A DNA stretch of 64,000 nt from contig NC_092879.1 in assembly GCF_028372415.1 (NCBI RefSeq), positions 67,037,427-67,101,426 on the forward strand, in the 5' to 3' direction. A program made the position numbers and the translations under genes. The DNA is from Notamacropus eugenii (lineage: Eukaryota; Chordata; Mammalia; Diprotodontia; Macropodidae). The notes beneath the pieces are model-generated. The model made no database searches and was not told the DNA's origin. It saw nothing but the letters and a program-made list of their open reading frames with translations. Of this stretch, positions 10,720 to 22,889 are shown in pieces (position 1 is the first letter of the stretch; the number at the start of each line of letters is the position of its first letter).

Positions 10720-11660
10720 ATATATAGACTTTATAAATATGAAATGTATACATATGGATGATCAAAGAAATTTGGAGACTATTGCCTTAGACAATAGAGC
10801 TTTCATAGGGAGGAGAGGCAACTTTCAAGGTCCACAGATAAATCCAAAGCCCCAGAAACAACCTGTGACCATGTTGGATGAAAACCTCTCCTGATTTTAT
10901 CTGGCAGCCCAGTCTCCCAGATGTGGTAGGAATAACCACGGTTCCCATGGTTATCAGTTGAGTGAACATGAAAGCTGTAGTCATGGTACCGCTGATTAAA
11001 ATCGAAATCTCTGATTTGAATGACATTTTTTCTGAGGCTGCTTTGTGTTCAGGAGCTGAAATGAGCCCAGCACATTGGCTGTAGCTAGGGGGCTACTTTT
11101 TCTCCCCAGCTGGGGACTTCTTATGGAATGATTTAGACTATACTCCTCTTATAAGACTGGCATTTTCTGAATTTCATGATAATTTAAGGAAGTGCAGCTA
11201 ATTCTTTCAGGTATCTGAGTGTCTTTTTATGTGTGCAAATAGTTTATTTTTATTTCAAGGTCCTGTGCTTCCATTCAAATTGTGTTTCTTGCTACTTTTC
11301 CAGCAGACTGGATTTCTGGGAAGATAAAAGATGGCTTTGTAGATTGCCACGGAATCTTCCTGCAAAGTTCTCATTTATAGTGTTATTTCTTCCAGATTGC
11401 ATGGAAAGGGATTTCTGGTGCTTTGTTTGAAGAGAATAGATACAACAGTCTTGTCCTCTGCCAAGTCAACTTAATCTGTCTGAAACTGACATTTTGGTAC
11501 AGCTCGTTAAAAAAAAACATCCGGCTGGTATAGATCTCTCACTTTGGAGGTGAAGCCCTGGCCATATTTTGTCTTTTTAGAATATCCTACCTCAGTTATC
11601 CTCAGGGGGGGTCAGATAAAACAGGTCATAAAACTGTTTTCACATTTTCCATTAAAATGG
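10720..11660. other. Repeat-poor block
   Basis: About 940 bases in which I recognise no interspersed repeat, unlike the flanks. It includes short inverted words (ATAACCA ... TGGTTAT near 10930-10950). It could hold conserved regulatory sequence, but nothing in the sequence alone proves that. No coding frame is convincing. Confidence 0.3.
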
Positions 11661-11664
11661 AATC

Positions 11665-11870
11665 AGAGAACGTCAGAGCTGGAAGAGACCTTAGAGATTG
11701 TCTAGACCCACCCTCTCATTTTGCAGAGGCCTTGGGGGCCCAGACAGGGTGAGCAAATTAATTACCTGAGATCTTACAGCTAGTTGAGGATGGATCTGGG
11801 ATTAAAATTCAGATGTCCTGGATCTCAGCAGAGTGTTCCACATTCTGCTGCGCTCCATTTCTCCTTACTT
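11665..11870 (-). repeat. MIR-type SINE
   Basis: The minus-strand tail 'gagctggaagagaccttagagattgtctag' leads into the reverse core ('cattttgcagaggccttgg') and 'cttacagctagttgagga'. It is well preserved in order but diverged. Confidence 0.7.
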
Positions 11871-12355
11871 AGATTAGCAAATTGTATTAGCAAAATAGCT
11901 TTACTAATTTGTATTTTCTTTTGAATTCCCCCTAAATTTATTAATATGATAACTAAAAAAGGATAATGTTGCTGACCAAAGAGGAAAGGCAGTTATTTCC
12001 CTGAATTTGCTTCTTTTACTAAATATTAATAAATCTAAGTGTGGCAAAGACTTGTACGGTTCAAATAACACTGGTTTTGTGGTCTGCACACAGTGGCAAA
12101 TATTATCACTGAAATGCCCCTCCCCCCCACGCATGCCTACCAAAGTGGCCTGTTGGCTTTCTCCCTCTTTTCTCTTGAAGGCTAGGCTTTAGAAAATTCT
12201 CCCACAACAAGTTGTTATCTCTGAGCTCTTGTGACAAGTAGAGAATTCTCTATTAGGCAGGATACTAGTAAATCCGAGGTGGGGGGGGGGCAACATGAGA
12301 AGTTGAAGTGTACAATAGGCATCCTGGGAATTCAAATGAATCCAATTTTAACTGT
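11871..12355. other. Unassigned sequence
   Basis: A/T-rich sequence with a G run at 12283-12291. No gene is supported. Confidence 0.3.
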
Positions 12356-12359
12356 AGAA

Positions 12360-12495
12360 AGAACCAGCTGGATCTGGAGTCAGAAGGCCTGGATTCAAAA
12401 TCTGGCTCAGCCACTTAATATATGCATGACAAGTCAAGAGACCTCAATTTCCTTATCTGAATAAATGAGAGGCTTGGTCTAGATTGTTTCTGGTG
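12360..12495 (+). repeat. SINE fragment
   Basis: The words 'ctggatctggagtcagaaggcctggattcaaaatctggctcagccac' are the tRNA-headed SINE. The tail 'gaggcttggtctagattg' follows. Confidence 0.7.
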
Positions 12496-13055
12496 AACCT
12501 ATTCAAATTTTTACATAAAATAAAATCCAAGCACTTTTATTGAGGATAATTTGGTAAAAGTTGTTCTGAGTATACCACAGTTCTTATGCCATAGTTCTCT
12601 GGGCTTTGGGTACGTGGACTGAGGCAATGCATCCATTTCTACGTGGTAGGGACCAGCGTGTCAATGGGCTGTCTCAGGCCATTCATTCAAATAGATAGAT
12701 CATTAATGTTGTAAGGAAAACAAGAGACCAACATTTCAACTGAGACTTCACAGAACTAATCAAATCAGGCATTACTTTGACATTTTATAGACAACATCAT
12801 GAACTTAGGAAAAGATTGAAAAGGTAGCTGAATTAGACAATTTCTATTTGTTTATACAGCAAGATAAAACAAGTATAAAATAGGAAAAAAAACATACATT
12901 ATATTAATTTTCTTAATAGATGCCATTATCAGCCCTAGGACTTCTCACTCAAATAAATATTTTACATTTACCAACAAACAGGAAATCTCTCTTTTGTGGA
13001 GAGATGGCTCAAATGTGCTCAATTCACAGGATATGGAAAAGGTACTTTTTTTTGT
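12496..13055. other. Unassigned sequence
   Basis: No gene or confident repeat is seen. The composition is A/T-rich. Confidence 0.3.
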
Positions 13056-13059
13056 TTTT

Positions 13060-13255
13060 AAGTGTGTGGTGTAGTAGAGAGAGCTCTGGATTGGGGTTCA
13101 AATCCAGTCTTTTCTGCTTATTGCCTAATGGGTCTGAGCAACACACTAAACCTCTGTGGGCCTTAATTCCCTCATCTATAAAAAGGAGTCAGACTAGGTG
13201 ACCTCTAATGGACCTCTAATGGCCATTCTATATCTATGATTCTGTGATCATCTTG
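13060..13255 (+). repeat. MIR/THER-like SINE
   Basis: Complete order of head ('gagagctctggattggggttcaaatccag'), core ('ccttaattccctcatctataaa') and tail ('gtcagactaggtgacctctaatgg', with that word partly duplicated). Confidence 0.75.
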
Positions 13256-13264
13256 AGAAAAATT

Positions 13265-14240
13265 TGTGGAGAAAACAAATATTTTTTCTTTTAAAATAAG
13301 TTTTTATTGATATCTTCTGTTTTTATACGACTATTTTCCCTCAGAATCCCTCCCCCTACCATCCCTAGAGAACCATCCCATGTAACAAATAGTATTTTTT
13401 AAAGACAAAAAGGAGAGAAAATCAGCAGAACTAATCCATATGTTGAAAAAATCCAAAAATATATGCAGTATGTAATAACTGTAAACTTCATACCTGAATG
13501 AAGGAAGGGGTGGCTTGCGAATGTCATCTCATCTCTCTTCAAGGTATGATTGACTCATATTTTATAAAATTCAATTTTGATTTTTTTTTTTGCTGTGTGA
13601 TTGTTTTTTCCATTTACATTATGGTTTTTGGTGTTTTGGCTCTGCTTACTTTACTCTGTATCAGTTCATGTAAATCTTTTTATGTTTCTCTCTGTTCATT
13701 GTATTCATCATGTTTTATTGCACACTAATATTCTATTACATTCATGTAATACAGTTTATTTAGCTATTTTCCAGTTGGAGGGCATCTGCTTTGTTTCCAA
13801 TTCTTAGCCATCATAAAAAAAAAATGCTGCTATGAATCTTTTGTTAACCATGGGTACTTGATTGTTATCAATGGCCTCTTAGGTGTATGAGCCCACAATA
13901 GTCTGTAGGTCAAAGGGTATGGATGCTATAGTCACTTTATTTGCATCATTCCAAATGGCTTTCTAAAATGGTCGTAGCATTTCATGGCTCAACCAACAAT
14001 ACATTGGTATACCTATCATCTCCCAGCTCCTCAACTATTGACTATTGCCATATTTGTCATTTTTGCCAACGTGCAGGGTGTACGGTGAGAGCTCAGGAGT
14101 GTTTTGATTTGCATTTCCCTTATAATCGGCAATTTAGAGCACTCTTTCATGTGGCTGTTAATACTAGGCAATTTTTCTTTTGAGCACTGTTGATGTCTTT
14201 TAACCATTAATCTTAATGTCCTCAAATTTTCTAGCTGATC
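13265..14240 (-). repeat. L1 fragment, 3' end
   Basis: The segment begins with an L1-type 3' untranslated region ('aaaataagtttttattgatatcttctg') and runs into reverse ORF2 carboxy-end sequence ('cagttggagggcatctgc', 'ccaaatggctttct', 'aacaatacattggta'). Internal stops make it a relic. Confidence 0.75.
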
Positions 14241-14270
14241 TTGATATATATACATATATATACATGCTAA

Positions 14271-14271
<1 letters not shown>

Positions 14272-14305
<34 letters not shown>

Positions 14306-14317
14306 ACATACACACAT
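14272..14317 (+). repeat. (CA)n microsatellite
   Basis: A CA dinucleotide run with a few TA interruptions, preceded by a TA-rich run. Open frames over it are low-complexity artefacts. Confidence 0.9.
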
Positions 14318-14319
14318 GC

Positions 14320-15000
14320 TAGAGGAGTTTCACCAAGTTGGTTACTCTCCTCTTTATATTCAATATTGTTCATAAAATGTGACCTATAAAGCAGCACAGT
14401 ACATGGTCTGACCTGAGCAGAGTGTGACAAGATGATTACCTCCTTATTTCTGGCCACTATACAACCTAGTATTGCTTCTATACCATAATGTTGGGTTGTA
14501 GTGAGTTGGGAGGTTACAAAAAAACCTCCAACTCTTGTGCAGACATACTGCTATTTGGCCATACCTCCATTTGTGTGTGCATCTGAGGTGGTTGTATTTT
14601 TAACCCAGTTAGAGACCATGCATTAGTCCCTATTAAATTTCATCTTAGTTAACTCAACCCAGTTATTATTTATCACAGTAAAGAGCACAGGGGTCAAGCA
14701 CAGATCTTTGGCTTATTCTACTGGAAACCTCCTTCCAGGATGGCATACAACAATTTGGGCCTAGCCATTCATGTTATTGAACTGAAATCAAATCCACATC
14801 TTTCCAAGAATAGAAAGAAACTTTAAAATTATTTGCTAAAATCTAGGTAAACTATAAATAGAATATTCCCCTAATCTGTAACTTTGGTTGCCTCATCAAA
14901 AAAAGGAAGTAAAGCAATCATTGGATGATTTTTCCTTGATGAAGTCATGTTAATTCTTGGTGCTCACTATTTCCTTTTGTAGAAGCTCACTCTTCTTCCA
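14320..15000. other. Unassigned sequence
   Basis: No recognisable gene or repeat. Composition is ordinary intergenic. Confidence 0.3.
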
Positions 15001-15004
15001 AATT

Positions 15005-15130
15005 TCTTATTTTACAGATGAAGAAACTGAGACACAGTGATAGAGAGTGACTTGCCCAAATTACTTATGGGTAGTTAAGTAGCAGAGATGGGATTTAAAC
15101 TTAGGACTTTAGACTCCAAATCCTTCATCA
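15005..15130 (-). repeat. MIR fragment
   Basis: The reverse core 'tattttacagatgaagaaactgagacacag' and 'gtgacttgcccaaattac' mark a minus-strand MIR. Confidence 0.75.
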
Positions 15131-15183
15131 TCAGAGTTATCTCAAGTATCCCTCCCCTTCCCCTTCCAGATACCCATCTTATA

Positions 15184-15251
15184 TGGGGTCACAACCCACA
15201 GTTTAAGAAGCACTGAAGGGGTCACTAGTGGAAAAAGTTTAAGATGACCTG
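15184..15251. mobile_element. Short miniature element, partial copy
   Basis: The words 'cacagtttaagaagcactgaaggggtc' and 'aaaaagtttaaga' match the complete 86-base element at 45155-45240 in the same order. The left inverted repeat is missing or too diverged to see. Confidence 0.5.
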
Positions 15252-17289
15252 CTATAGAACAAGTAGTATCTTTTCAGAAAGGAAAAAAATCAGCACAAGT
15301 GATTAAAATGTTAGAAAAAGTCTAAAAATGTGCAATGTATAACACCTATGAGCCTCCAGCTTACATGAAAGTAGTATGTTGAAGTGTCTTCTCATTTCTT
15401 TTAATTTCCTTGTATTTATTTTGTATTTTTGTTGTGTAGTTCTTTCAATTTATATTGTTCTAATTACTGTGTATATAATTTTCTTGGCTTATTTCTTTGC
15501 TTACTTCACTTTGCATCAGTTTATATCTTTCTATATTTCTCTATATTCATCATACATATCACTTCTTACAGCACACTAATATTCCATTACATTCATGTAC
15601 TACAGTTTATTTAGCCTTTCCTTAATTCATGAGCATCAAAGTTTTTCAATTCCTCCATATCATAAAAAGTGCTGCTATAAATATTTTGGAGTGTATGGGG
15701 ACTTTCTTCTTATTGATGGCTTCCTTGGGGTGTAGTAATGGAGTCTCTGATTCAAAGGGTATGGACATTTTAGTCACTTTATCTGCATAATTCTGAATTG
15801 CTTTTCCCAATTGGTTGTACTGTGTCACAGATCCACTAACAATATACAACCCCCCAACATTATTTCCATTTTGGGGTCATTTTTGCCAGTTTGCAGAGTG
15901 TGAGGTGAAACCTCAGAGTTGTTTTGACTTGAATTTCTTGTTAGTGATTTAGAGCATTCTTTCTTGTGATTGAGAATTTTTTGTAATCCTTTTGAGAATT
16001 CTTCGTATATGTCGTTTGATAACTTATCTGCCAGCGAATGGCTATTATTTTTGTATATATTTATTAGTTTTTTTCACATATCGTGGATGCTAAATGCTTA
16101 TCAGAGAAATTTGTTACAAAGATTTTTTTTCCCCATTTGACTACTTCCCTTTATATCTTAGGTGCATTAATTTTGTCTGTGCAGAAAATTATTTTTCATG
16201 TATAAATTTCATGTAATCAGGTAATCATGTAATTTTATCTCTTGAATTGCCTCTATATTTTGTTTGTTAAGAATATATTTCCTATTGTGTCTGTGAGGGG
16301 TATATGATCTGTTTGCCTTCTAATTTTTTGTGGTGTAACCTTTAATATTAAGGTGATATATACATATAGAATGTATTGTCAGATATGGTGTAAGATATTG
16401 GTCTAAGTCTAATTTTTTTCCAAAATGTTATCCAGTTTTCCCTGCAGTTTTTTTTATCAAATAAGTTTTTTCCTAGGTATTTTGTTCTCTAATAGCACTT
16501 ATTTATTGAGTTATATAGGTTCTGATCCTCCTTTTTCTAAACTATTTCATTGATTTTTCTCTCTCTGTGTCTGTCTGTCTGTCTCTACGAATATCAGATG
16601 ATTGTGTTGATTGCTGCTTTAGTTTCAGGTCTGGAAGTGCTGTTCTCCCTTTGCCTCTACTTCTTTTCATCATTTTCCTTGATGTTCTAGATTTTTTTTG
16701 TTTTTTCCAAATTAATTTTGTTATTATTATATCGTTTTATATTTATTTATTATTTATTTTATTTATAAAGTATCCCCTTGGTAATTTGACTGGCATGGCT
16801 TTAAAAGTGTAAATTAACTCTGGCAGTATTGTTGTTTTTATTAAATGACTGTATTTATTCACAAGCATTGCAGCTATTTAAATTTTCTTCTTTTATTTAA
16901 GGCACCTTGTGCAATCGAAACTATTCAGGTGCTTTGGTAGGTTGGTCCCCAGATATTTTATGCATTTTGTACTTGTTTGGAATGAGATTTCAGTTTCTAT
17001 TATTGCTTCTTTTGTTTTGTTAATAGAAATACTGTTTGTTTCTGAGGATTTATTTTGTAGCCTGCAACTTTGATTAAGCTATTAATTGTCTCAACTAGCA
17101 TCTGCTGATTCCCTAGTATTTTGCAAGTAAACCATTATGTCAGCAAGCGATCGAGATAGTTTGATCTCTTCTTAACCTGTCTCTGTGCCTTTAACTTCTT
17201 TCTCTTGTCTTGTTGCTATTACTAACATTTCCAGAACTATATCAAATATTAGTGGGCATCTTTGCTTTACTCCCATATTTATTGGATGT

Positions 17290-17645
17290 TTTGAAACTAT
17301 TATTTATTTTTGACATTTATAGAAAAATTTGAGTTCCAAATTCTCTCCCTCCTCCATCCATGAAGAAGGCATGTAATATATCAGTTATACATGTGAAATC
17401 ATTCAAAACATATTTCCGTATTAGCCATACTGCAAAAAAGTGAGAAAAATAAAGAAAATGAGAAAACTATACTTCAGTTTGCACCCAGAGTTCAACAGTT
17501 CTGTCCTTTCCCTTTTTTGTGATCTCTTCGGAATACAAACCTATTAGTGATATTGCTGGATCAAAAGATATGTGCAGTTTGATTGCCCTTTGGGTATAGT
17601 TCCAAATTGGTTGCCACTCCAGTGTCACAGATCTCTCTTGCCAAC
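17290..17645 (-). repeat. L1 3' end nested inside the larger L1
   Basis: The reverse transcriptase region of the host L1 stops at about 17290. A new L1 3' untranslated region and ORF2 carboxy-end piece follow ('gatctcttcggaatacaaacctattagtgatattgctgg'). Host-like reverse transcriptase sequence then resumes at about 17800. The order shows an L1-into-L1 insertion. Confidence 0.6.
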
Positions 17646-20510
17646 CTCCTAAGTTGTTTTTGGCTGGAAAAATGTTTTGCCCTGACCTTTTGTTGGCTCT
17701 GCAACATTTGATTTGAGCTGTTGTTTTAAAGTTGTTTGGAGCAAAATGTTGGAAGAGTTTGGCTACATTGCTGTCTCCAATCCTCTATCTTGGTTCCACC
17801 CCTCCCATTATTGCAAAAGGTTTAGTGTATTCCCTTACATATGGTGCTTGTCTTTGGTTTTAGATAGGTGATTTCTATGTTATTGAAGATAGATGATTTT
17901 TATGTTATTGAATTTGTTATTACAGGTTCTATGCCTGTACATTGTATGGTTTTTAGCATTAAAAGTGTGTTGTGTTTCATCAGAGGTTTTTTCTGAATCT
18001 GTTCAGATAATCATGTGGATTTAGATGTTAGGATTTGTAATTATTCTGATTGTTTTCCTAATGTTGAACCATGCTTGCATGCTTATCTAAATACCATTTG
18101 ATCATGATGAATTATTTCTTTGATAAATCTATATACTCTGACAAGATTTTGTTTAACATTTTTGAGTTAATGTTCATTAATGATGTTAGCCTGTACCTTT
18201 TTTTCTGTGTTTTATCTTTCCTTCCTTTAGGTATCAGGACTATATTTGTCTTATTAAAAAGGAGTTTAATGGCATGCTTTCTTTCTCAATATCTGAGAAT
18301 ATTTTGTGAAGTGTGGGTGCTAACTGTTCCTTCATAGTTCCATCAGGACTACGAGTGTTTTCTTGGACAATACCCATATAGCTAGATATATTTCCCTTTC
18401 TGAGATTAGGTTATCATTTCTATGTTGTCTTTTGTTTCCAGTTTATTTATTCCTTTCTAATTTTAAGTTTCTCCTCTTTTGTGCTTATTTTGGGTTTGTT
18501 TGTTGGCTTTCTGATTTTTAAAATACATATTTAGTTTATTAAGCTCTTTTTCTATTTTGTTAATGTATGATTGTAAGGTTATAATTTTTCCTGAGGACTG
18601 CTTTAGCTGCATCCCATCTTTCTTATATTGTTTCATCATTATTATTTTCTTTTACATATTTATTGATTTCATTATTCAGTATCTAGCTTTTGCTTGTAAT
18701 TCCAGAAGCAATTATTATTTTTAATGTGTTATGACTTATAAAGGATGTATTAGGTATTTTGCTTTATTATATTGGTTAGCAATATCTCTGTGCCCTAGTA
18801 CATGGTCAATTTTTGTAAAATTTCCATGTGGTACTTAGAAATATGTATATTCTTTTGCTCTCCTTTTTAGAAGATGCCATAAGTTTTTCAACTCAAGTGT
18901 CTTTAGGAATTGGTTCAGTTTCACATTTTCCCTTTTGTTTACTTTTCTGTTAGACTTATTCAAAGCTGATAGAGGGATATTGAAGTCACAATTGTGTTAC
19001 TGTCTATGTCTGTTTCTGGGTCAGCTAGTATTTCCTTAATGAATTCGATGCTAAGGCAGTTGGAGCATATAACTTTATTACTGATATTATTTAGCGGTTT
19101 CTGATTCCTTTCAGCATAAATTTTCAGTTGCTTTGTTTATACATTTTTATTTTTTGAGTGTTCATTTTTGTTTTGTCAGGCAGCCTGATTGAAACTCCTT
19201 TTTTTTGGATTCACTCAGTAAATGATAAAAAAAAAATTCCATACCTTGATTTTTATTTTGTGCATGCCTTTGTTTTTTTTAAATGTGTATTTTGTAAGCA
19301 AAGGATTGTGGGGTTTTGCTTTCTTATGCAATGTCACTCTGTCTTTTGTTTGTTTTATTGGATTATTTAATTCATTCACATTTAGCGTTATGAGGCTGAG
19401 GTTTATATTTTACTCCATTTGCCTCTAATATTAGGGCTTTTAACCAAGATACGATTTTTTTTCCCCTCTTCTGCTGTAAACTATGTTCTTTCAATGACTT
19501 TACCTTTACCTTTTTTTAAGGTGACCTTTTTCCCTCACCCCTGATCCATTTCTCTTGTATTCTTTTCTCTTTGGGGTTTTGTATATTCCTTTTTCTCTCC
19601 TCTTTTTATCTGGTTATATAATTCTTCCTTTGTCTTTTCCTCCCTGCTAGTCGTTTCCCTCTTTCTCTCTTCCCCTTCAAATAATCCTATTCATTAGTTT
19701 TTTTAGTTCCATTTTTTTCTTGGGTCCATTTAAAAAAAAAAAGATTTCTATCACTCACTTCATAATCCACCCTCTATTTCTTTCTATTCTAGACCCTTAT
19801 TCTCTGATTCATAACTTCTATTATTTATATGGTTGCTTTTTTCTCATGCAATCAAAACTTCCAAGGTGTCCCTTCTCCCTTCCAGGTGGTTTCTGCCATT
19901 GCCTTAACAGAGCTCATCCAGTCGTTTTTTTCTTATCCTTTGTGTCTCACTCCCAGAACAATACTAATTATTACAGGTGTCAGAGAGGAGGCTGCACCAT
20001 GCTAGGGTTCCTCCCTTGTCATATCCTTGATTATGTAACCTATCACTTACCTATGCCTTCCTTTGGTTACTTTTCATTTTCTTATTTGCCTTAAAGTCTC
20101 CTTCCTAAATGCATGTTCTCCCACTCTCCCAGATGGAGGGGGGGGGGGGAGTACCAGATATCTCCAGGACTTCCAACTCCTACCTCACCTCCCACTCAGA
20201 TAGGAAAAGCAGACTTTTCAAGCACCAAGTCACACAGACTACACCCAGTTGAAGGCCTCCATCACCCTTCACAAATCATCATTCCTCACCCATAGAAGCA
20301 TTCATCAGTGGAACCGCCTCCTACCAGCAATGCAATTGGTGCAGTTACTCCCTTTTTCCATCCTCCCCTCTGCCCTCCTCACTCACTCCCCTGTAGGTTC
20401 TTCTCTTTCTGAGATGTAAGGGTTACTTCCCCCCTTTGCTAGCTCTTGATTTGACCACAGCACATCACACATTATCTCTTCTACCTTTTTCTATGTACCC
20501 TCCCATCTTG

Positions 20511-20512
<2 letters not shown>

Positions 20513-20572
<60 letters not shown>

Positions 20573-20665
20573 TTCTGTCTCTGTCTCTGTCTCTGTCTCT
20601 CTCTGTCTCTCTGTCTCTCTGTCTCTCTCTCTCTCTCTGTCTCTCTCTCTCTCTGTCTCTCTCTC

Positions 20666-20750
<85 letters not shown>
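20513..20750 (+). repeat. (CT)n with (CA)n tail
   Basis: About 195 bases of CT dinucleotides with regular GTCTCT variants are followed by about 40 bases of CA. The Arg-Glu repeat peptides on the minus strand are artefacts of this tract. Confidence 0.95.
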
Positions 20751-21235
20751 ATTCATCTACAGGCAGAGTGTTGCCAGATTCAGTCTATAATGCCCCAGGC
20801 CCCTCTCTTTACTGTGACTTCCACAGGCTTCCACTTTCACCCCATCTCTGCTGAATTCAGTGTCGTATTGTCTGGGGTGTCCATGAAGCAAACAATCTCC
20901 TTGTTTTAGGTTTTATTTCTACCAATGGTTCAAATGCCTCTTTACTGATTTTTTTTAAATTATTTTTTTTAATTTTTAAATACATAATAAGAAATGAAAA
21001 AGAAACATATTATAAATTTAAATATAAAATAAGAAAAGGAAAAAAAGTATTGTGCATAGATGATTCAGAATATATAGCAATAACTTTCCATTTCAAAAAA
21101 ACCTATATATCAACTATCACGTCATGTTGAAATCTGTCCATCTTTTCTTTGTTTCCTTGTAGGTTTTCGTTTACTCTCTGCTGTACCATTTTTACTTTGT
21201 TTTCTCCCCTTTCTTCCCCCCCATAATAATTAAGC

Positions 21236-21409
21236 ATGGACATATTTGTATATATAATATTTATATATAATTTATAAATAATATTACAATAATATAACAT
21301 AAAATAATTATAATAATGTAATATATAATTATATAATTTACAAATAGTTATATATAATATATTATATATACATATGTATATATTGATGTTTACATATTCA
21401 CACATACAT

Positions 21410-21444
<35 letters not shown>
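21236..21444 (+). repeat. AT-rich tract and (GATA)n microsatellite
   Basis: About 170 bases of TA/TAATA-rich sequence lead into eight or so GATA units at 21411-21444. Confidence 0.85.
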
Positions 21445-21445
<1 letters not shown>

Positions 21446-22199
21446 ACACATACTTTCCCTAAAAGATTCTATTTCTAATCTTTGGCTTTTGTTTGTGCAT
21501 ATCTCTTTATTCCTATCTCTCCTAACCCCTCTACTTTATTTTTAGCCGCTACCTTGCCCTTCTATTACTTAACCTAACCCTCCTACAACAATCCCTCCTT
21601 TATCCTCTCCTTCCCATAAATCAGAACACTCTTTTGTACACCCCTTTGACCTATTCCTTCACCCCTCCCTCTAAAGATCCCTCCTGTATCCTTTTTTTCT
21701 TTTATGTTTAAGCTCAGATTTGTAAGGTAGATCACCCTGGGCTACATCATGAACTCCATTGCACTTTGGAACACATCACTCCATTCTCTCCTACATTTTC
21801 TGATGGATACAGAATAGTCTTGTGTTATTTGAATTCCTTTTCATTTCTCTTTGAAGGTCTTTCTTATGTTCACTTGAAGAACTTGTTTCTGAACTGAATT
21901 GTTAAATTTAACCTCTACGTGTCTTGAAGTTTTGGGGCTTGTTTTTTTTCCCCTAGAGGTAGTCTGTGAATTTTTTCAATTGGTATTTCATTTTCTTCTT
22001 TCAGAAGTTCTGAGTAGTTCCCTTCTGTTATTTCCTACATTATTGGAATTAAGGATTTTTGTCCTGTCATGTTCTTCTGGGAAACCCATGACCTTATGTC
22101 TCTATGCAACCTGTCTTGGAGATCAGTATGTTTTTCTTGCATAGTGAACATATTTCTTTTAAAGTTATTGGTTTTTTATTCTCTTCTAGATTGCCCTTC

Positions 22200-22509
22200 C
22201 AACTAGGTGGTGCAGTGGATAGAGCACCTGTAAGAGTCAGGACGACCTGAGTTCAAATCTCACCTCAGACACTTAACACTCACCAGCTGTGTGACCTTGG
22301 GCAAGTCACTTAACCCCAATTGCCTCATCCTGGGTCATCTCCAGTCATCCTGATGAATATCTGGTCACTGGATTCAGATGGCTCTGGAGGAGAAGTGAGG
22401 CTGGTGACCTGCACAGCCCTCCCTCACTCAAAACAAAGTCAAATGCAAGTCATGTCATTATTTCTCTGATGGTATAGTCTTCTTTGGCAACGAAGGACGA
22501 ACACACAGC
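22200..22509 (+). repeat. Full-length tRNA-headed SINE with RTE tail
   Basis: The 310-base body starts 'caactaggtggtgcagtggatagagcacc' and has the B-box-like 'gttcaaatctcacctcag'. It ends in the RTE-type tail 'tttggcaacgaaggacgaaca'. The 9-base duplication TTGCCCTTC lies at 22191-22199 and 22510-22518. It inserted into the L1 at 15255-23690. Confidence 0.9.
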
Positions 22510-22819
22510 TTGCCCTTCACTTCTATTTTCATTCCCAGCCTGCTGCTCTCTCTTTTGTTTCTTTGCAGGCTTTCTGTTCTTCCCACTTAAGTTCTGCTCT
22601 CATAATTCTCATATCTTCACTGAATTGCTCAGAAAAAATGTGTTTTGGTTCCATGTTCTCCTCACTTTCAGCAGCATCTTACTCATCAAGTGTTGGATTA
22701 TTTTCCTTTGTTTTGAAATGTTTATTCATAGATGCCTTAACTCATTTACTAGATCTGGGGGCCATATTTCCTTCCGTTGTTAATGTTTTCATTGTTGAGT
22801 TATCTGCTTATGTTTAAGG

Positions 22820-22889
22820 CAGAGGTAGGCCACACTTGAGAACCTAGAGGACCACATGTGGCCTTGAAGCCGTAGGTTCCCCACCCCTA
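22820..22889. mobile_element. hAT-like miniature element, 70-bp internally deleted copy
   Basis: The ends match the family at 4100 and 55318 (left CAGAGGTAGGCC, right GGTTCCCCACCCCTA), but most of the interior is missing. It is flanked by a perfect 8-bp duplication GTTTAAGG at 22812-22819 and 22890-22897. It lies inside the L1 at 15255-23690. Confidence 0.8.

Noticed and set aside
19720..20094. 124-codon plus-strand open frame
   Set aside because: It is antisense to the pyrimidine-rich inter-ORF part of a minus-strand L1.
20481..20756. Arg-Glu repeat proteins on the minus strand
   Set aside because: Translation of the CT dinucleotide tract. Two frames give the same kind of peptide.
22200..22509. 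tRNA gene suggested by A-box and B-box-like words
   Set aside because: The words belong to the SINE head, and the full cloverleaf is not conserved. The same applies to every other SINE here.
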